Shown here: positions 37,865 through 47,984 of the stretch, in pieces | Layout: the number at the start of each line of letters is the position of its first letter | Numbering within the stretch: position 1 is the first letter of the stretch | NCBI GenBank assembly: GCA_900314635.1 | Contig: OMVY01000003.1 | Coordinates: forward strand, 62,001 to 126,000 | Reading direction: 5' to 3' | Length of the DNA stretch: 64,000 nucleotides | Source of the DNA: an uncultured Methanobrevibacter sp. | GTDB lineage: Archaea > Methanobacteriota > Methanobacteria > Methanobacteriales > Methanobacteriaceae | Position numbers and translations under genes: made by a program | The notes under the pieces: generated by a model | Seen by the model: only the letters and a program-made list of their open reading frames with translations | The model's database searches: none | Told to the model about the DNA's origin: nothing

Positions 37865-40045
37865 ATGCATGAAGTTATTATATCAGAAAAACCAAAATCC
37901 GCTGAGAAGATTGCAAAAGCATTATCATCAAAGGCTCAAAAGAAGAAATACAAAAAAATCAGCTATTGGGAATTTGAAGAAGCAGGCAAGAAAACCACTG
38001 TATTATCAGGAGTAGGTCACTTATACTCTCTGACTTCCGCTCATTCAAAAAATCGTCTGGGATTTGACTTGATTTGGGTTCCTTCCTATGAAATCGACAA
38101 GTCAAGCAGTTATACTCGCGATTATCTAAATGCGATTAAGAAATTTGGAAAAGGTGCCGACAGTTACATTCATGCTTGCGATTACGATATAGAAGGAACA
38201 TTAATCGGCTATAATATTTTAAAGTATGCCTGTGGAAACAATGCGGAATCCAAAGCAACCCGTATGAAATTTTCCACTTTAACTAAAAAAGACATTTTGG
38301 ATGCATATAACCATCCATTAAAGCTTGATTATAATCAAGTGGATAGCGGTATTGCAAGGCATATGCTGGATTACTATTTCGGTATGAACATCTCATCCGC
38401 TTTGATGAGTGCTGTTAGAAAGGCAAGTTCCAGATATATCAGTCTTTCAGCAGGACGTGTGCAGACTCCTACCTTGTCTATTCTTGCTGACAGGGAGAAG
38501 CAGATCAAGGAATTCGTCCCGGAACCTTACTGGCTGATTAAGGCATTGTCAGACCATGGCATTGAAGCCAGCCATGTTGAAGGCAGAATCTTTGAAAAAG
38601 AGAGGGCGGATAAGATTTTCAATGAATGTCAAGGGGCAGACGCAACTGTAACCGAGGTCAAGGTCAGTGAAACCATCAGGAAACCTCCTGTTCCATTTAA
38701 TTTGGGAGGTCTTCAGGCTGAAGCTCACACATTGTTTGGATTTTCACCTAAAAGAACTCAGACAGCTGCTCAGAACCTGTATGTTGGAGGATACACATCA
38801 TACCCACGTACTTCATCCCAAAAGCTTCCGGAATCACTAGGACTTAAGAACATCTTGTTGGCTCTGTCTAAAAATCCTGAATACAGAGAGCATATCAAGG
38901 ACCTGCCTAAGAATCTAAAGCCTCATGAAGGAAAGAAGGAAGATGCGGCGCACCCTGCTATTCATCCTACTGGAGTATTGCCTGGCAAATTGTCTCCTGA
39001 TGAGGATAAGATCTACAGGTTAATCGTATACAGATTCATCAGTGTTTTTGCAGAGAATTCCAAGCTTGAAACCATGAAATCCACTTTGAATGTGGCTGGC
39101 GAGGAATTTGCATTCTCAAGAAAAAGAGTTTCATATGAAGGTTGGCTGAAGCACTATCCATTTAAAAAACAGGAAGACGATAAGTTCCCTCCTATAAAGG
39201 AGGGTGATTTGCTTAAGATTCATGAAATTTTAATGGATGAGAAGGAAACCAAGCCTCCTGCAAGATATAATGAGGCTTCTCTCATTAAAGAGCTTGAAAA
39301 GAAGGAACTTGGAACAAAAGCAACCCGTGCGGATATAATCTCCAAATTATATGACCGGAAGTATATCGAGGGACGTCAAATCGAAGTCAAGCCTCTGGGA
39401 ATGAACATGGTTGAGACTTTGAAGGAATATTGTAAGGATTTAACCAGTGAAGAGCTCACACGCACATTTGAACGTGAATTGGAAGGCATTTCCTCAAATG
39501 AGCTCACCAAAGAGAAGATTCTTGAGGATGGTGAGAAAGAGGTAAGGTCCATTCTAAAGGATATCCATAACAATGAAGAGAAAATCGGTTCAATGCTTTA
39601 TGGAGCTTACCAGGAAACCAATGTGGTTGGGGAATGCGCTTGCGGTGGAAAATTAATCAAAAGACATTCTCCACGTTATAAGACCAGCTTTATCGGCTGT
39701 TCCAATTTCCCTAAATGCAGAGTCACATATTCCCTTCCTAAAGGAGCGAATATTCTGAAGAAGAAATGTCCTGTATGCGGGCTTCCTATGATTTCCTATG
39801 GAAAACCAAGAAAGCATGTTTGCATGGATCCTAATTGCGGAAAGGAAGTCAGTCGCAGACAGGCTCCTGAAGTTGTAGGCAAATGCCCTGAATGCGGCCG
39901 CGACTTATTGAAACGTTCTGGACGTTATGGTGACTTCATAGGCTGTTCCAACTTCCCGAGATGCCGTTTCACCTGTTCTCTTGACGAGCTTAATGAAATA
40001 GGCAAAAAGAAGAAGGAAAACGAAGCAAATACTGCGGGCAAATAA
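37865..40045 (+). CDS. topA: DNA topoisomerase I (type IA)
   Basis: A 726-residue type IA topoisomerase that relaxes negative supercoils. The Toprim domain starts at residue 1 (VIISEKP; then ACDYDIEG near 104-111 with the metal-binding acidic residues). [10 protein letters not shown] is near residue 195, and the active-site Tyr313 sits in [10 protein letters not shown]. The C-terminus carries three zinc modules: CACGG...CSNFPKC, CPVCG...CMDPNCG and CPECG...CSNFPRC. ATG 37865 follows GTGATAGT. The gene is single-standing with long gaps on both sides. Confidence 0.96.
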   Translation: MHEVIISEKPKSAEKIAKALSSKAQKKKYKKISYWEFEEAGKKTTVLSGVGHLYSLTSAHSKNRLGFDLIWVPSYEIDKSSSYTRDYLNAIKKFGKGADSYIHACDYDIEGTLIGYNILKYACGNNAESKATRMKFSTLTKKDILDAYNHPLKLDYNQVDSGIARHMLDYYFGMNISSALMSAVRKASSRYISLSAGRVQTPTLSILADREKQIKEFVPEPYWLIKALSDHGIEASHVEGRIFEKERADKIFNECQGADATVTEVKVSETIRKPPVPFNLGGLQAEAHTLFGFSPKRTQTAAQNLYVGGYTSYPRTSSQKLPESLGLKNILLALSKNPEYREHIKDLPKNLKPHEGKKEDAAHPAIHPTGVLPGKLSPDEDKIYRLIVYRFISVFAENSKLETMKSTLNVAGEEFAFSRKRVSYEGWLKHYPFKKQEDDKFPPIKEGDLLKIHEILMDEKETKPPARYNEASLIKELEKKELGTKATRADIISKLYDRKYIEGRQIEVKPLGMNMVETLKEYCKDLTSEELTRTFERELEGISSNELTKEKILEDGEKEVRSILKDIHNNEEKIGSMLYGAYQETNVVGECACGGKLIKRHSPRYKTSFIGCSNFPKCRVTYSLPKGANILKKKCPVCGLPMISYGKPRKHVCMDPNCGKEVSRRQAPEVVGKCPECGRDLLKRSGRYGDFIGCSNFPRCRFTCSLDELNEIGKKKKENEANTAGK

Positions 40046-40576
40046 TTTTGTGGCTTCCAGCCACTAAAATTATTAATTTCATTTTTTTTAAATCTCTATT
40101 CCGGCTTGTTTTATCTAATTTTTATTTGAACTGGCTATTCTTATTCTTTATTTTCTTACTTGATAATGAATTCAAAACTCCCGTGACTATTGTTTTATTT
40201 ATTTAAAACTAATTTTTAGTAAATTATATAAATTATATAAAATAATAGTTAATTATTATTAAATTTAAATTGATTTTTCTAATTTTTATTTCAACACCCA
40301 TTTTGGGAGAAATGAAAATAATGATCAATTTGGCAATTAGAATTTTTTAATTTTAATTTCATTTAATAATTTTATCAGATATTTTTCAATATCTTTTTTA
40401 AAAATATTTTTAAAAATGAATATTTTATTGATTGAATCTTTGGAATCATTAATAGCATGTCAATTCTAGACAGACATGAATAATGATTTTAATGATTTTA
40501 TTGTATTATTCGAAGATTATAAGATTGATGACTTATTCTTTGAATTAATTGTAAAATATGTATTAGAGGATTTTAT
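40046..40576. other. Gap before aglB, with a short upstream frame
   Basis: AT-rich DNA with no clear gene. A 39-codon open frame (40476-40595, start ATG) overlaps the aglB start; it lacks a convincing ribosome site, so I do not call it a gene. Confidence 0.5.
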
Positions 40577-43273
40577 ATGGAAAATCAGAAAGTAAAAACA
40601 ATTTTAAAATCCGTGGCGATCATACTCATACTGTTTGCTATTGCTTTTGCATTAAGGGCTCAGGCTGCAGATATTCATGGAATTCCTAATGAAATCAAAG
40701 CAGATTATGTGGATGCCAACGGTCTTCCTTACTTCAGTGAAATGGACTCATACTTCAACTTGAGGATGACTCAGGATTATATGGATCATGGTTATTTTGG
40801 TGATACTCTCGTAAACGGTTCCGGTTGGGACATGCACTCTTATTATCCAACGGGAAGGGAAGTAGGTAACTACCAGCCTATGATTGCATATGTGACTTCA
40901 GCATTATACGGCTTTATAAACATGTTCAAGGACATGTCCCTTACTGAAGTTGCATTCTGGACTGGTGCATTCATTTCTTCATTTGCCGTAATTCCAGCAT
41001 ATATATTTGTTAGGAGAATCACCAACGATTACGGTGCTATTGCAGCTGCATTGCTTGTGGCTTTAGGTCCGAATTACATATCACACACATATGCAGGATT
41101 TTTTGATACAGATATGTTCAATGTGACACTTCCATTGTTCTTTATATTGTTCTTTGTAGAATCAATAAGGGCTGAAAAGCTGTCCAGCAGAGTAATTTTT
41201 GCATTGCTCTCTGTCATATCACTGGGAATATACTCCCTTTCATGGACTGGATTCATGTTCTATCCTGCAGTCATGATACTTGTAATGATAGTGTTCTTCG
41301 TTTTATGCTTCTATCTCCGCATTCCGGTTATAGAATCAACTAAAAAATATGGCAGCATATTCCAATGGCTGGTCAATCAGAAGGAATTGTTCTCTGTTGT
41401 ATTTATTGCTGTTCTTGGAATAATCGGATTGCTTGCAACTGTTGGAGTAGGCGGAATAATGACTGCTATCGGTGGACTTACCGGAGGTCTTTCCCTTCAA
41501 TCTGCCGCTACTGTTAATGTATGGCCTAACGTACTTGTTTCCGTTGCAGAGATGCAGATTCCAACTGTTTTATCAGGAGGATTGGCAGGAGCATTTTTAG
41601 CCAGTACAAATGGTGTTGTAAACGGTATTGGTGGAATTGTATGTTTATTTGGTGTTTTAATAGTATTATATGTCTTTGCTCGCAGAGCTATCAGTTTAAA
41701 TCCAGTCAAGGTAACTGAAGACACTAAAAAGCCACATAAATCCAAACGCAAATCCACTTCCGTAAGGTCTGAACAGAAAAGATTCGGAATTTTATTCAAG
41801 GATGACAATATATCTGGCTCTGATGATGAAATCAAGAAAAGCAAACGTTTGAACGCTTTTTACTTATGTCTGTTTGTTGTATGGATTGTTTCCTCCTTGA
41901 TTGCAGTATCCCAGGGTACCAGGTTCATTCAGGTACTGGTCATTCCTATGGGTCTTTGTGCAGGTATTTTCGTAGGCTACGCTGTGGATTACATCAAATC
42001 AAATGTTGATAAGGAAAGAACTTTGATGATCATAGCTTTCTGCTGTTCATTCCTGATTGCTTTCCCAATCGCCAACTTATCTCCGGCACTTGAAAACAGC
42101 CGCATGATTGGAATCGTTGTATTCCTTGTCCTTGTTGCAATTTCTTATGTTGGAATAATGGGCATGAAAGCCCTTAAGGATTCAGATGTTTCCATTAAGA
42201 AGTCAATTGTAGTGGTTTTAATCACCCTTGCATTGATTTCTCCAACTCTTGCAGGTGCATACTCTGCAACTTACATGGTTGGTCCGGGTTCAAGCGACCC
42301 TATGTGGAATGCAATGGATTATGTCAAGGAGAATTCAACTAATGACACTATTGTCGTATCCTGGTGGGACTACGGTTATCTGTTCCAGATTGCATCCGAC
42401 CATCCAACAAGCTTTGATGGTGGTTCACAATCAGGTGACCGCGCATTCTGGGTAGGACGGCTGCTGTCAACATCAGACTTCGACTTGTCCAAGGGAATAC
42501 TGCAGATGCTGGCAACCACAGGTGATAATGCAACCAATCTGCTTGCAAACTATACTGGAAGCAATGCCACAGCGGTAGACGCTTTGATTGACACACTTCC
42601 ACAGGACAGGTCAGATGCTCAGAAGACCTTGGTGAGCAAGTATAACTTAACTCAAAGCCAGGCAAAGGCTGTTGTAAAGGAATCACACCCATCCAATCCT
42701 AACAATGTTTCATTGATCTTAAGTTCAGACATGATTGGAAAGGCAGGATGGTGGTCCTACTTCGGTAACTGGGACTTCGACAATCTGGAAAGTTCCAATT
42801 CCCAGTACTATGTGGCTAACAGCTATGTTCCTATCAAGAACGGTCAGTCTGGAAACATCACAGTACTCAATGACAGCGGAATCCTATACAATGCCGTTGT
42901 CAAACGCGGAGCCAATAACAACACAACTGCTCAAATAGCAACTGTCTGGGACAGCAACAAGACTCCTGTTGATTTGAACGGTACTGACTACAACCCTCTC
43001 AAGGCAAGCAACCTCATTCTTGTCGAAGACGGCTACCTCAAGTATAATGATACCATAAAAGGAAGCAGCGACGGTAATTTCACATTATTCGTCTTAGGTC
43101 AGGATAGCGAATACACAGCAATTCTGATGAGCAATGATCTTAAGGACTCAGTATTTACCAATCTATTCCTGCTTGGTGGTGCTGGACAAGATACATTCAC
43201 ATTAAGCCATATGGAAAATGGTGTTGCTGTCTGGACAATCAATGATGGTTCGTCATCAGAAACGGAAGCTTAG
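40577..43273 (+). CDS. aglB: Oligosaccharyltransferase AglB (Stt3 family)
   Basis: An 898-residue membrane enzyme that transfers lipid-linked glycans to asparagine in N-x-S/T sites of surface proteins. The N-terminal helix is followed by the acidic EMDSYFN motif (about residue 53) and a second, GFFDTDMFN (about 173), which bind metal. About a dozen transmembrane helices span residues 10-570, with a basic cytoplasmic loop near 375-425 rich in K, R and S. The soluble C-terminal domain begins with SWWDYGYLFQ at about residue 593, the WWDYG catalytic signature. GAGGATTTTAT precedes ATG 40577. The lipid donor assembly genes are not in this window. Confidence 0.95.
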   Translation: MENQKVKTILKSVAIILILFAIAFALRAQAADIHGIPNEIKADYVDANGLPYFSEMDSYFNLRMTQDYMDHGYFGDTLVNGSGWDMHSYYPTGREVGNYQPMIAYVTSALYGFINMFKDMSLTEVAFWTGAFISSFAVIPAYIFVRRITNDYGAIAAALLVALGPNYISHTYAGFFDTDMFNVTLPLFFILFFVESIRAEKLSSRVIFALLSVISLGIYSLSWTGFMFYPAVMILVMIVFFVLCFYLRIPVIESTKKYGSIFQWLVNQKELFSVVFIAVLGIIGLLATVGVGGIMTAIGGLTGGLSLQSAATVNVWPNVLVSVAEMQIPTVLSGGLAGAFLASTNGVVNGIGGIVCLFGVLIVLYVFARRAISLNPVKVTEDTKKPHKSKRKSTSVRSEQKRFGILFKDDNISGSDDEIKKSKRLNAFYLCLFVVWIVSSLIAVSQGTRFIQVLVIPMGLCAGIFVGYAVDYIKSNVDKERTLMIIAFCCSFLIAFPIANLSPALENSRMIGIVVFLVLVAISYVGIMGMKALKDSDVSIKKSIVVVLITLALISPTLAGAYSATYMVGPGSSDPMWNAMDYVKENSTNDTIVVSWWDYGYLFQIASDHPTSFDGGSQSGDRAFWVGRLLSTSDFDLSKGILQMLATTGDNATNLLANYTGSNATAVDALIDTLPQDRSDAQKTLVSKYNLTQSQAKAVVKESHPSNPNNVSLILSSDMIGKAGWWSYFGNWDFDNLESSNSQYYVANSYVPIKNGQSGNITVLNDSGILYNAVVKRGANNNTTAQIATVWDSNKTPVDLNGTDYNPLKASNLILVEDGYLKYNDTIKGSSDGNFTLFVLGQDSEYTAILMSNDLKDSVFTNLFLLGGAGQDTFTLSHMENGVAVWTINDGSSSETEA

Positions 43274-43965
43274 CTATTGAGTTCAATATAAAATTAAAAA
43301 CAGAATAATTGGGTTATTTATATGATTTCTTGAAAATCAATATTTTCAAGTAAGCCATTCAATGGTTTAAATCATGTAAAGTAATTCGATTATTTACTTT
43401 TTTTATTTTTTTATTTTTTTTAAATCAGGTTAAAACTATTTTTTAGATAATAAATCTATTTTAGATATTTTCATACTTTCAAATCATGTTAAAACTATTT
43501 TTTTAGTTTAGCTATTTTTTTGGTTTAGCTATTTTTTTAGTTTAGCTATTTTTTTGGTTTAGCTATTTTTTTGGTTTAGCTATTTTTTTGGTTTAGCTAT
43601 TTTTTTGATAATTAATCTATTTTAGATATTTTCATACTTTCAAATCATGTTAAAACTATTTTTTTAGATTATCAATCCCTTTTTTTCATATTTTTTCTAC
43701 CATTTTTTACCAAATGTTTTATATGTTTTAAAGAATAATAATTTATTATAATAAATTTTCTTACAGTTTTCTATTAAAATTCTGATTTTTCTTAAAATTT
43801 TCAAAATCCGAACTTTAATATATCTATTTTCAAGAAAAAAATTTTTATCAATTTTATTAATTCAATGATTAATTATTTGGCAATCATAAAAGAAGACCAT
43901 AAAAATGATTAATCAAATTTTCAATCTAATTAAACATATCACATATTCTTATTAATGGTGAGCAT
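43274..43965. other. Repeat-rich gap between aglB and the DRG gene
   Basis: No gene. The centre is the composite repeat at 43427-43667. The right end (about 43730-43950) contains AT-rich promoter-like DNA for the DRG gene. Confidence 0.65.
43427..43667. repeat. Composite repeat: six 17-bp units between 60-bp direct repeats
   Basis: A 60-bp unit at 43447-43506 recurs at 43608-43667 with very few differences. Between them lie six 17-bp units, GCTATTTTTTTGGTTTA-like (starts at 43511, 43528, 43545, 43562, 43579, 43596). A partial end of the 60-bp unit also lies at about 43422-43446. The units have no spacers, so this is not a CRISPR array. Confidence 0.92.
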
Positions 43966-45063
43966 ATGGACAATATCGAAGAGAAAATAAAAGCTATTGA
44001 AGAGGAAATTTCAAAAACATCATATAATAAAGCTACTTCTCACCATATAGGCAAGCTAAAGGCAAAAATCTCTAAACTCAAGGAAGAGCAGATTAAAAGA
44101 AGTAGTGGTGGAAGTAAGGGAGAAGGTTTCCACATTAAGAAAAGCGGAGATGCCACAGCCGTTCTTGTAGGTTTTCCTTCTGTAGGGAAGTCCACTTTAC
44201 TCAATGAGCTGACCAATGCGGAAAGTAAGGTTGGAGCTTATGAATTCACAACCTTGGAGATTATTCCGGGCATAATGGAATACAACAATGCTCAAATACA
44301 GATTTTTGATATTCCGGGAATCATCACCGGTGCGGCAAGCGGAAAAGGAAGAGGTAAGGAGATTCTCTCAGTTGCAAGAACCGCCGATTTGATCATTGTG
44401 GTTTTAGACATATTCAACATAAAGCAGTTCGATACAATCCTCAGGGAGCTTAGAAATGTTGGAGTAAGGCCTAATGAAACCAAGCCTGATGTTAAAATCA
44501 AAAAAACAAGAAAGGGCGGAGTCAATGTTTCCTCAACAATGCCTTTGACTCAAATGGATGAGAAGACAATTCGTTCTGTAATCAATGAGTATGGAATTCA
44601 CAATGCAGATGTCCTCTTCAGGGATGATGTCAATGTGGACCAGTTCATTGACTGTATTGAGGACAATAAGTCATATGTTCCAATGATGGTTCTTTTAAAC
44701 AAGGTGGATCTTGTTGACAGAGCATATCTTGAAGAGGTCATGGAACAGATTCCAGGTGCCATTCCAATTTCCGCGGATAAGAATATGAATATTGACGCTC
44801 TTAGAGAGGAGATTTTCAACAACTTGCACCTTGTCAGGGTTTATTTGAAGCCTCAAGGCAGAAAAGCTGACATGAACGATCCTCTTGTCATTAAAAAAGG
44901 AACCACAGTAATTGAGGCATGCGGCAAATTGCACAGGGAGTTTGTCAAGAACTTCCGCCATGCGAAAATCTGGGGAACTTCTGTAAAATTCCCTGGCCAG
45001 AAGGTAGGTCCTGACCATGTTTTAGAAGACGAGGATGTTTTAAGGGTTATTTTGAAAAAATAA
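43966..45063 (+). CDS. DRG-family GTPase (Obg superfamily)
   Basis: A 365-residue GTPase of the developmentally regulated (DRG/Rbg) family. The N-terminal helical arm (about residues 1-45) is followed by the G domain with [11 protein letters not shown] (G1, about 68-78), [10 protein letters not shown] (G2), [18 protein letters not shown] (G3) and LNKVDL (G4, about 245). A helix-turn insertion lies in the middle. The C-terminal TGS domain (about 290-365) includes [14 protein letters not shown]. In eukaryotes, DRG proteins act on ribosomes. ATG 43966 follows GGTGAGCAT. Confidence 0.92.
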   Translation: MDNIEEKIKAIEEEISKTSYNKATSHHIGKLKAKISKLKEEQIKRSSGGSKGEGFHIKKSGDATAVLVGFPSVGKSTLLNELTNAESKVGAYEFTTLEIIPGIMEYNNAQIQIFDIPGIITGAASGKGRGKEILSVARTADLIIVVLDIFNIKQFDTILRELRNVGVRPNETKPDVKIKKTRKGGVNVSSTMPLTQMDEKTIRSVINEYGIHNADVLFRDDVNVDQFIDCIEDNKSYVPMMVLLNKVDLVDRAYLEEVMEQIPGAIPISADKNMNIDALREEIFNNLHLVRVYLKPQGRKADMNDPLVIKKGTTVIEACGKLHREFVKNFRHAKIWGTSVKFPGQKVGPDHVLEDEDVLRVILKK

Positions 45064-45117
45064 TTCCTAAACGTTTTTTTAATTTAAATTCACCCAATGG
45101 CTTTTAGAGATGATTAT

Positions 45118-45720
45118 ATGGATTTGAATAAGGAATTGACTTTTGACAATCAGGTAATTTTTATATCCGGTACTCCTTGTACAGGCAAGACCACAATAGC
45201 CACTGAATTAAACGATTATTTAATTAATAACGGATGCGATTCAACCTTGATTAAAATAAATGACTTGGCTGTCGAGAAAGATCTGGTGCTTGGCGAGGAT
45301 CCGGACAAATACTATAAAGTCATTGACATAGACCGATTGAATGATGTGCTTAAAGATGAAATAGCTGAATTCAAATCAGAATGCAGTTCTATTCCAAAAG
45401 CCCTTGTTGTGGAAGGACATCTCTCCCACCTTTGTGAGGGTGCTGATAAGATGATTGTTCTTCGTTTAAATCCAAGTTTCTTGAAAAGCAGGCTTGAAGC
45501 GAGGGATTATACAGAGTCCAAAGTCAATGAAAACCTTGAAGCTGAAGCGCTGGCTGTCTGTTCTGCTGAAGCTTATGAACTTTATGACGAGGAACTTAAT
45601 GAAATAGATACGACAGATAAATCCATTGATGATGTTTTAAGTGTTATTCTAGATGTGATAAATGACAATGCCCATTATCCAGCAGACAGTATTGATTTTA
45701 TGGACTGGTTTTTAAGTTAA
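45118..45720 (+). CDS. Fap7/AK6-type adenylate kinase family NTPase
   Basis: A 200-residue P-loop enzyme. FISGTPCTGKTTIA near residues 15-28 is Walker A, and VVEGHLSH near residue 101 belongs to the Fap7/hCINAP-type NTPase fold. Archaeal and eukaryotic homologues act in small-subunit rRNA maturation with uS11 and also show adenylate kinase activity. The frame opens at ATG 45097, but ATG 45118 with GAGATGAT (45106-45113) just upstream is the better start. It lies 54 bp after the DRG GTPase; both point to ribosome assembly. Confidence 0.87.
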   Translation: MDLNKELTFDNQVIFISGTPCTGKTTIATELNDYLINNGCDSTLIKINDLAVEKDLVLGEDPDKYYKVIDIDRLNDVLKDEIAEFKSECSSIPKALVVEGHLSHLCEGADKMIVLRLNPSFLKSRLEARDYTESKVNENLEAEALAVCSAEAYELYDEELNEIDTTDKSIDDVLSVILDVINDNAHYPADSIDFMDWFLS

Positions 45721-46138
45721 CCTGATTTAATTAAATTATGTCTGATGATATCAGGTTTTAAGATAATTCCAATGGTTAAATAGGATTTCATATAATTTTT
45801 ATAATTTTTTAATTCTTTTAAAGATTTCATATTCTTTTTAAGAGGTTTGGGGGCTAAATTGAGCTTTTCCATCTGCTAATTTTTTTCAAAATTCCCTCTT
45901 CAACGAAAAGCTTTTTAAATATAAAAAACATATCTTATTGTAATATTCTTCTTGTACTTTATATACTATAAGAATATTATTTATTATTTTTGTTTTAAAA
46001 TGTTTTATTACGTTTAAATCTTTTTAATTCAAGTTTATAGTTGTTTAAAGTATTTGCTCTATCAACAATGCTTTATACGAGCTATATTTAAAATAATATG
46101 CTCTTTTGTAAATTATATTATGTATAAGAGGGGTATGA
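45721..46138. other. AT-rich gap with the rnp4 promoter
   Basis: No gene. CTTTATATACTATA at 45957-45970 is a strong TATA element, and CTTTTTAAATATAAAA at 45911-45926 is a second. Further AT-rich sequence follows up to the TTG start of rnp4. Confidence 0.6.
45957..45970 (+). promoter_or_regulatory. Probable TATA box upstream of rnp4
   Basis: CTTTATATACTATA matches the archaeal TATA consensus, with pyrimidine-rich sequence before it. It would give a leader of about 145 nt ahead of the rnp4-yhbY pair. Confidence 0.5.
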
Positions 46139-46510
46139 TTGGCTAGGGGAAAACGACCTAAATGGATGATTGAAATAGCTCAAGAGAGAATGGATATTCT
46201 TTTTAATCGTGCAGAAAAGGAATATGATGAGCATCCTGAGAGATCTCATCGTTATGTTGAGCTTGCTCGAAATATTTCCAAAAAGTATAATACTGCAATC
46301 CCTGATGCCTGGAAGCGAAGATATTGTAAAAACTGTTACAAATTTTTGGTTCCCGGCCGCAATTGCACAGTCCGGCTAATTAATGAAAATATTAATATTT
46401 TTTGTGATGAGTGCGGCCATGTTACAAGAATTCCTTACATCAAGGAAAAAAAATTAAAAAGGAGAGCTAAAATTGACTCTTGCACTTTCAAAAAAAGAGA
46501 TTATGAATGA
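46139..46510 (+). CDS. rnp4: Ribonuclease P protein component 4 (Rpp21/Rpr2)
   Basis: A 123-residue basic subunit of archaeal RNase P, which processes tRNA 5' ends. Two N-terminal helices (about residues 8-50) are followed by RRYCKNC (about 61-67) and CDECGH (about 89-94), which form the zinc ribbon. The start is TTG 46139, just after GAGGGGTATGA; no ATG fits. The last 38 bases overlap the YhbY-like gene, indicating coupled translation. Confidence 0.92.
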   Translation: MARGKRPKWMIEIAQERMDILFNRAEKEYDEHPERSHRYVELARNISKKYNTAIPDAWKRRYCKNCYKFLVPGRNCTVRLINENINIFCDECGHVTRIPYIKEKKLKRRAKIDSCTFKKRDYE

Positions 46511-46736
46511 AGCTCGTTCCGCTATGACAATCAATGTTGGTAAAGCTGGTGTTAATGATAATGTTATTGAAGAAATTAAACGTCAGTTGAAAGCTAACCA
46601 AATTGTTAAATTACGATTTGCAAGAAGTGTTGCAAAAGATAAAGATGATTTAATTAGCAACATTGTTGAAAATACCAAATCCCAACTTATTGACGTTAGA
46701 GGACATGTTGCTGTTATTTATAAGAAAAAATCTTAA
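46473..46736 (+). CDS. YhbY/CRM-domain RNA-binding protein
   Basis: An 87-residue single CRM (CRS1-YhbY) domain protein. It carries the conserved NVGKAGVNDNVIEEI segment (about residues 21-35), which corresponds to the family's GxxG loop region, then KLRFARS and DVRGHVAVIYKKK at the end. Bacterial YhbY binds pre-50S particles. The start is TTG 46473, with AGGAGAGCTAAAA upstream. It overlaps the RNase P gene by 38 bp. Confidence 0.88.
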   Translation: MTLALSKKEIMNEARSAMTINVGKAGVNDNVIEEIKRQLKANQIVKLRFARSVAKDKDDLISNIVENTKSQLIDVRGHVAVIYKKKS

Positions 46737-46900
46737 ATTTAAATGATTTAGGGATTAAAATCTTAATTCTAATCAAGTTAAGACGGAAATCTTTAAATTT
46801 ATCATATTGCTCTTGATTTTTGAGCAGATTTATAGAACTCTTGATTTTCAAGAATTTTATAAAATCTTTGTTTCATATCTGAGACAGAAAATATAAAATT

Positions 46901-46992
46901 AAAGTTTCAGGCCTGACTACACCTGAAGCTTGCATGGTCTTTATTGAGTCCCGCTTAGAGTTACAGACACCAGTCTTAGGCGGACAAACTTG
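46901..46992 (+). ncRNA. Candidate structured RNA or leader before rps19e
   Basis: This segment is close to 48% G+C, in contrast to its very AT-rich flanks. AAGT 46902-46905 can pair with ACTT 46988-46991, closing the element. TTCAGG 46906-46911 pairs with CCTGAA 46922-46927. A third stem brings TCCCGC near TTAGGCGGA, with an AGAC-ACCA-GTCT hairpin inside. No RNA class is recognised. It may be a stand-alone RNA or part of the rps19e leader. Confidence 0.45.
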
Positions 46993-47024
46993 ATTTAGAT
47001 TAAAATATAATTGGAGAATTATTT

Positions 47025-47465
47025 ATGACAACTGTATTTGACGTTCCTGCAGAGTTATTAATCAATACTGTTGCAGACGAATTTAGAGATAATAATGATA
47101 AAATTGTTGCCCCTGAATGGACAAAACTTGTTAAAACTGGTGTTCACAAAGAAAGAAAACCAGAAAATGTTGACTGGTGGTATGTAAGATGCGCTTCTAT
47201 TTTAAGAAGAGTATATATTGATGGTCCAGTTGGAGTAAGAAGTTTAAGAACTTTCTACGGCGGTAAGAAAGATAGAGGCGTAAGCCCTGAAAAATTCAGA
47301 AGAGGCAGCGGTTCTATCGTAAGAGTAGCGCTTCATCAATTGGAAGCTGCTGGATATGTGGAAAAAGTTGATGCTGGAAGAATTATCACTCCACAAGGTA
47401 GATCCTTCTTAGACAGAACTTCTTATGAATTAGTTCAAGATATTCCTGAACTTGCAAAATATTAA
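47025..47465 (+). CDS. rps19e: Ribosomal protein eS19 (S19e)
   Basis: A 146-residue basic small-subunit protein of the archaeal/eukaryotic S19e family. Its features include VPAELLINTVADEF at the start, DWWYVRCASILRRVY (about residues 46-60), the glycine-rich FYGGKKDRGVSPEKFRRGSGS split around residue 76, and the late RIITPQGRSFLD. It acts in 40S-type head maturation and pre-rRNA processing. TTGGAGAATTATTT precedes ATG 47025. It begins a conserved archaeal translation gene run that ends with ftsY. Confidence 0.97.
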   Translation: MTTVFDVPAELLINTVADEFRDNNDKIVAPEWTKLVKTGVHKERKPENVDWWYVRCASILRRVYIDGPVGVRSLRTFYGGKKDRGVSPEKFRRGSGSIVRVALHQLEAAGYVEKVDAGRIITPQGRSFLDRTSYELVQDIPELAKY

Positions 47466-47583
47466 GGGAGTAGCTGAACAAAAAATTTTTTAAGTTTTTT
47501 AAAGTTTGGATTAATCGCATAAAACTAAATTTCTTGTATTTGCGATTGATTAATTGAATAATTTACATGACGAGGATTTTAAT

Positions 47584-47949
47584 ATGAGTGAACTTGATGA
47601 AATACGTAAAAGACGTATGGCTGAATTACAACAACAGGCAGCTATGGGTGCTGATCCACAGCAAGTTGCTCAACAGCAAATTGCTCAGCAGCAGGCTGCT
47701 CAACAAAGACAAATAGAATTGGAAGCTCAGTTAAAACAAGCTATGAAACAGATTTTAACTCCTGAAGCTCGCGGAAGATTAGACAATCTCAAGCTAACAA
47801 AGCCTGAATTAGTTCAACAAATCGAAATTCAGTTGATTCAATCAGCTCAAGCAGGTTCTCTTAGAGGTAAAGTAACCGATGAACAACTTAAAGTTTTACT
47901 TAAGAATCTGGCAGGTCAGAAAAGGGAGATTCACATTACCCGAAGATAA
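47584..47949 (+). CDS. PDCD5/TFAR19-family DNA-binding protein
   Basis: A 121-residue protein of the archaeal PDCD5 family. It has the charged N-terminal helix (SELDEIRKRRMAELQQQ), a glutamine-rich helix (QQVAQQQIAQQQAAQQ, about residues 25-40) and the conserved core with ILTPEARGRLDNLKLTKPE (about 66-84). Family members bind DNA; a ribosome-linked role is suggested by the conserved neighbourhood. The open frame reaches 47554, but ATG 47584 after GAGGATTTTAAT matches the family N-terminus. Confidence 0.92.
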   Translation: MSELDEIRKRRMAELQQQAAMGADPQQVAQQQIAQQQAAQQRQIELEAQLKQAMKQILTPEARGRLDNLKLTKPELVQQIEIQLIQSAQAGSLRGKVTDEQLKVLLKNLAGQKREIHITRR

Positions 47950-47984
47950 TCCAGTCTAGTGTAAAACCAATTCAACTTAGAGAA

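Noticed and set aside
43507-43607. Possible CRISPR array
   Set aside because: The 17-bp units are contiguous with no unique spacers, and no cas gene is in the window.
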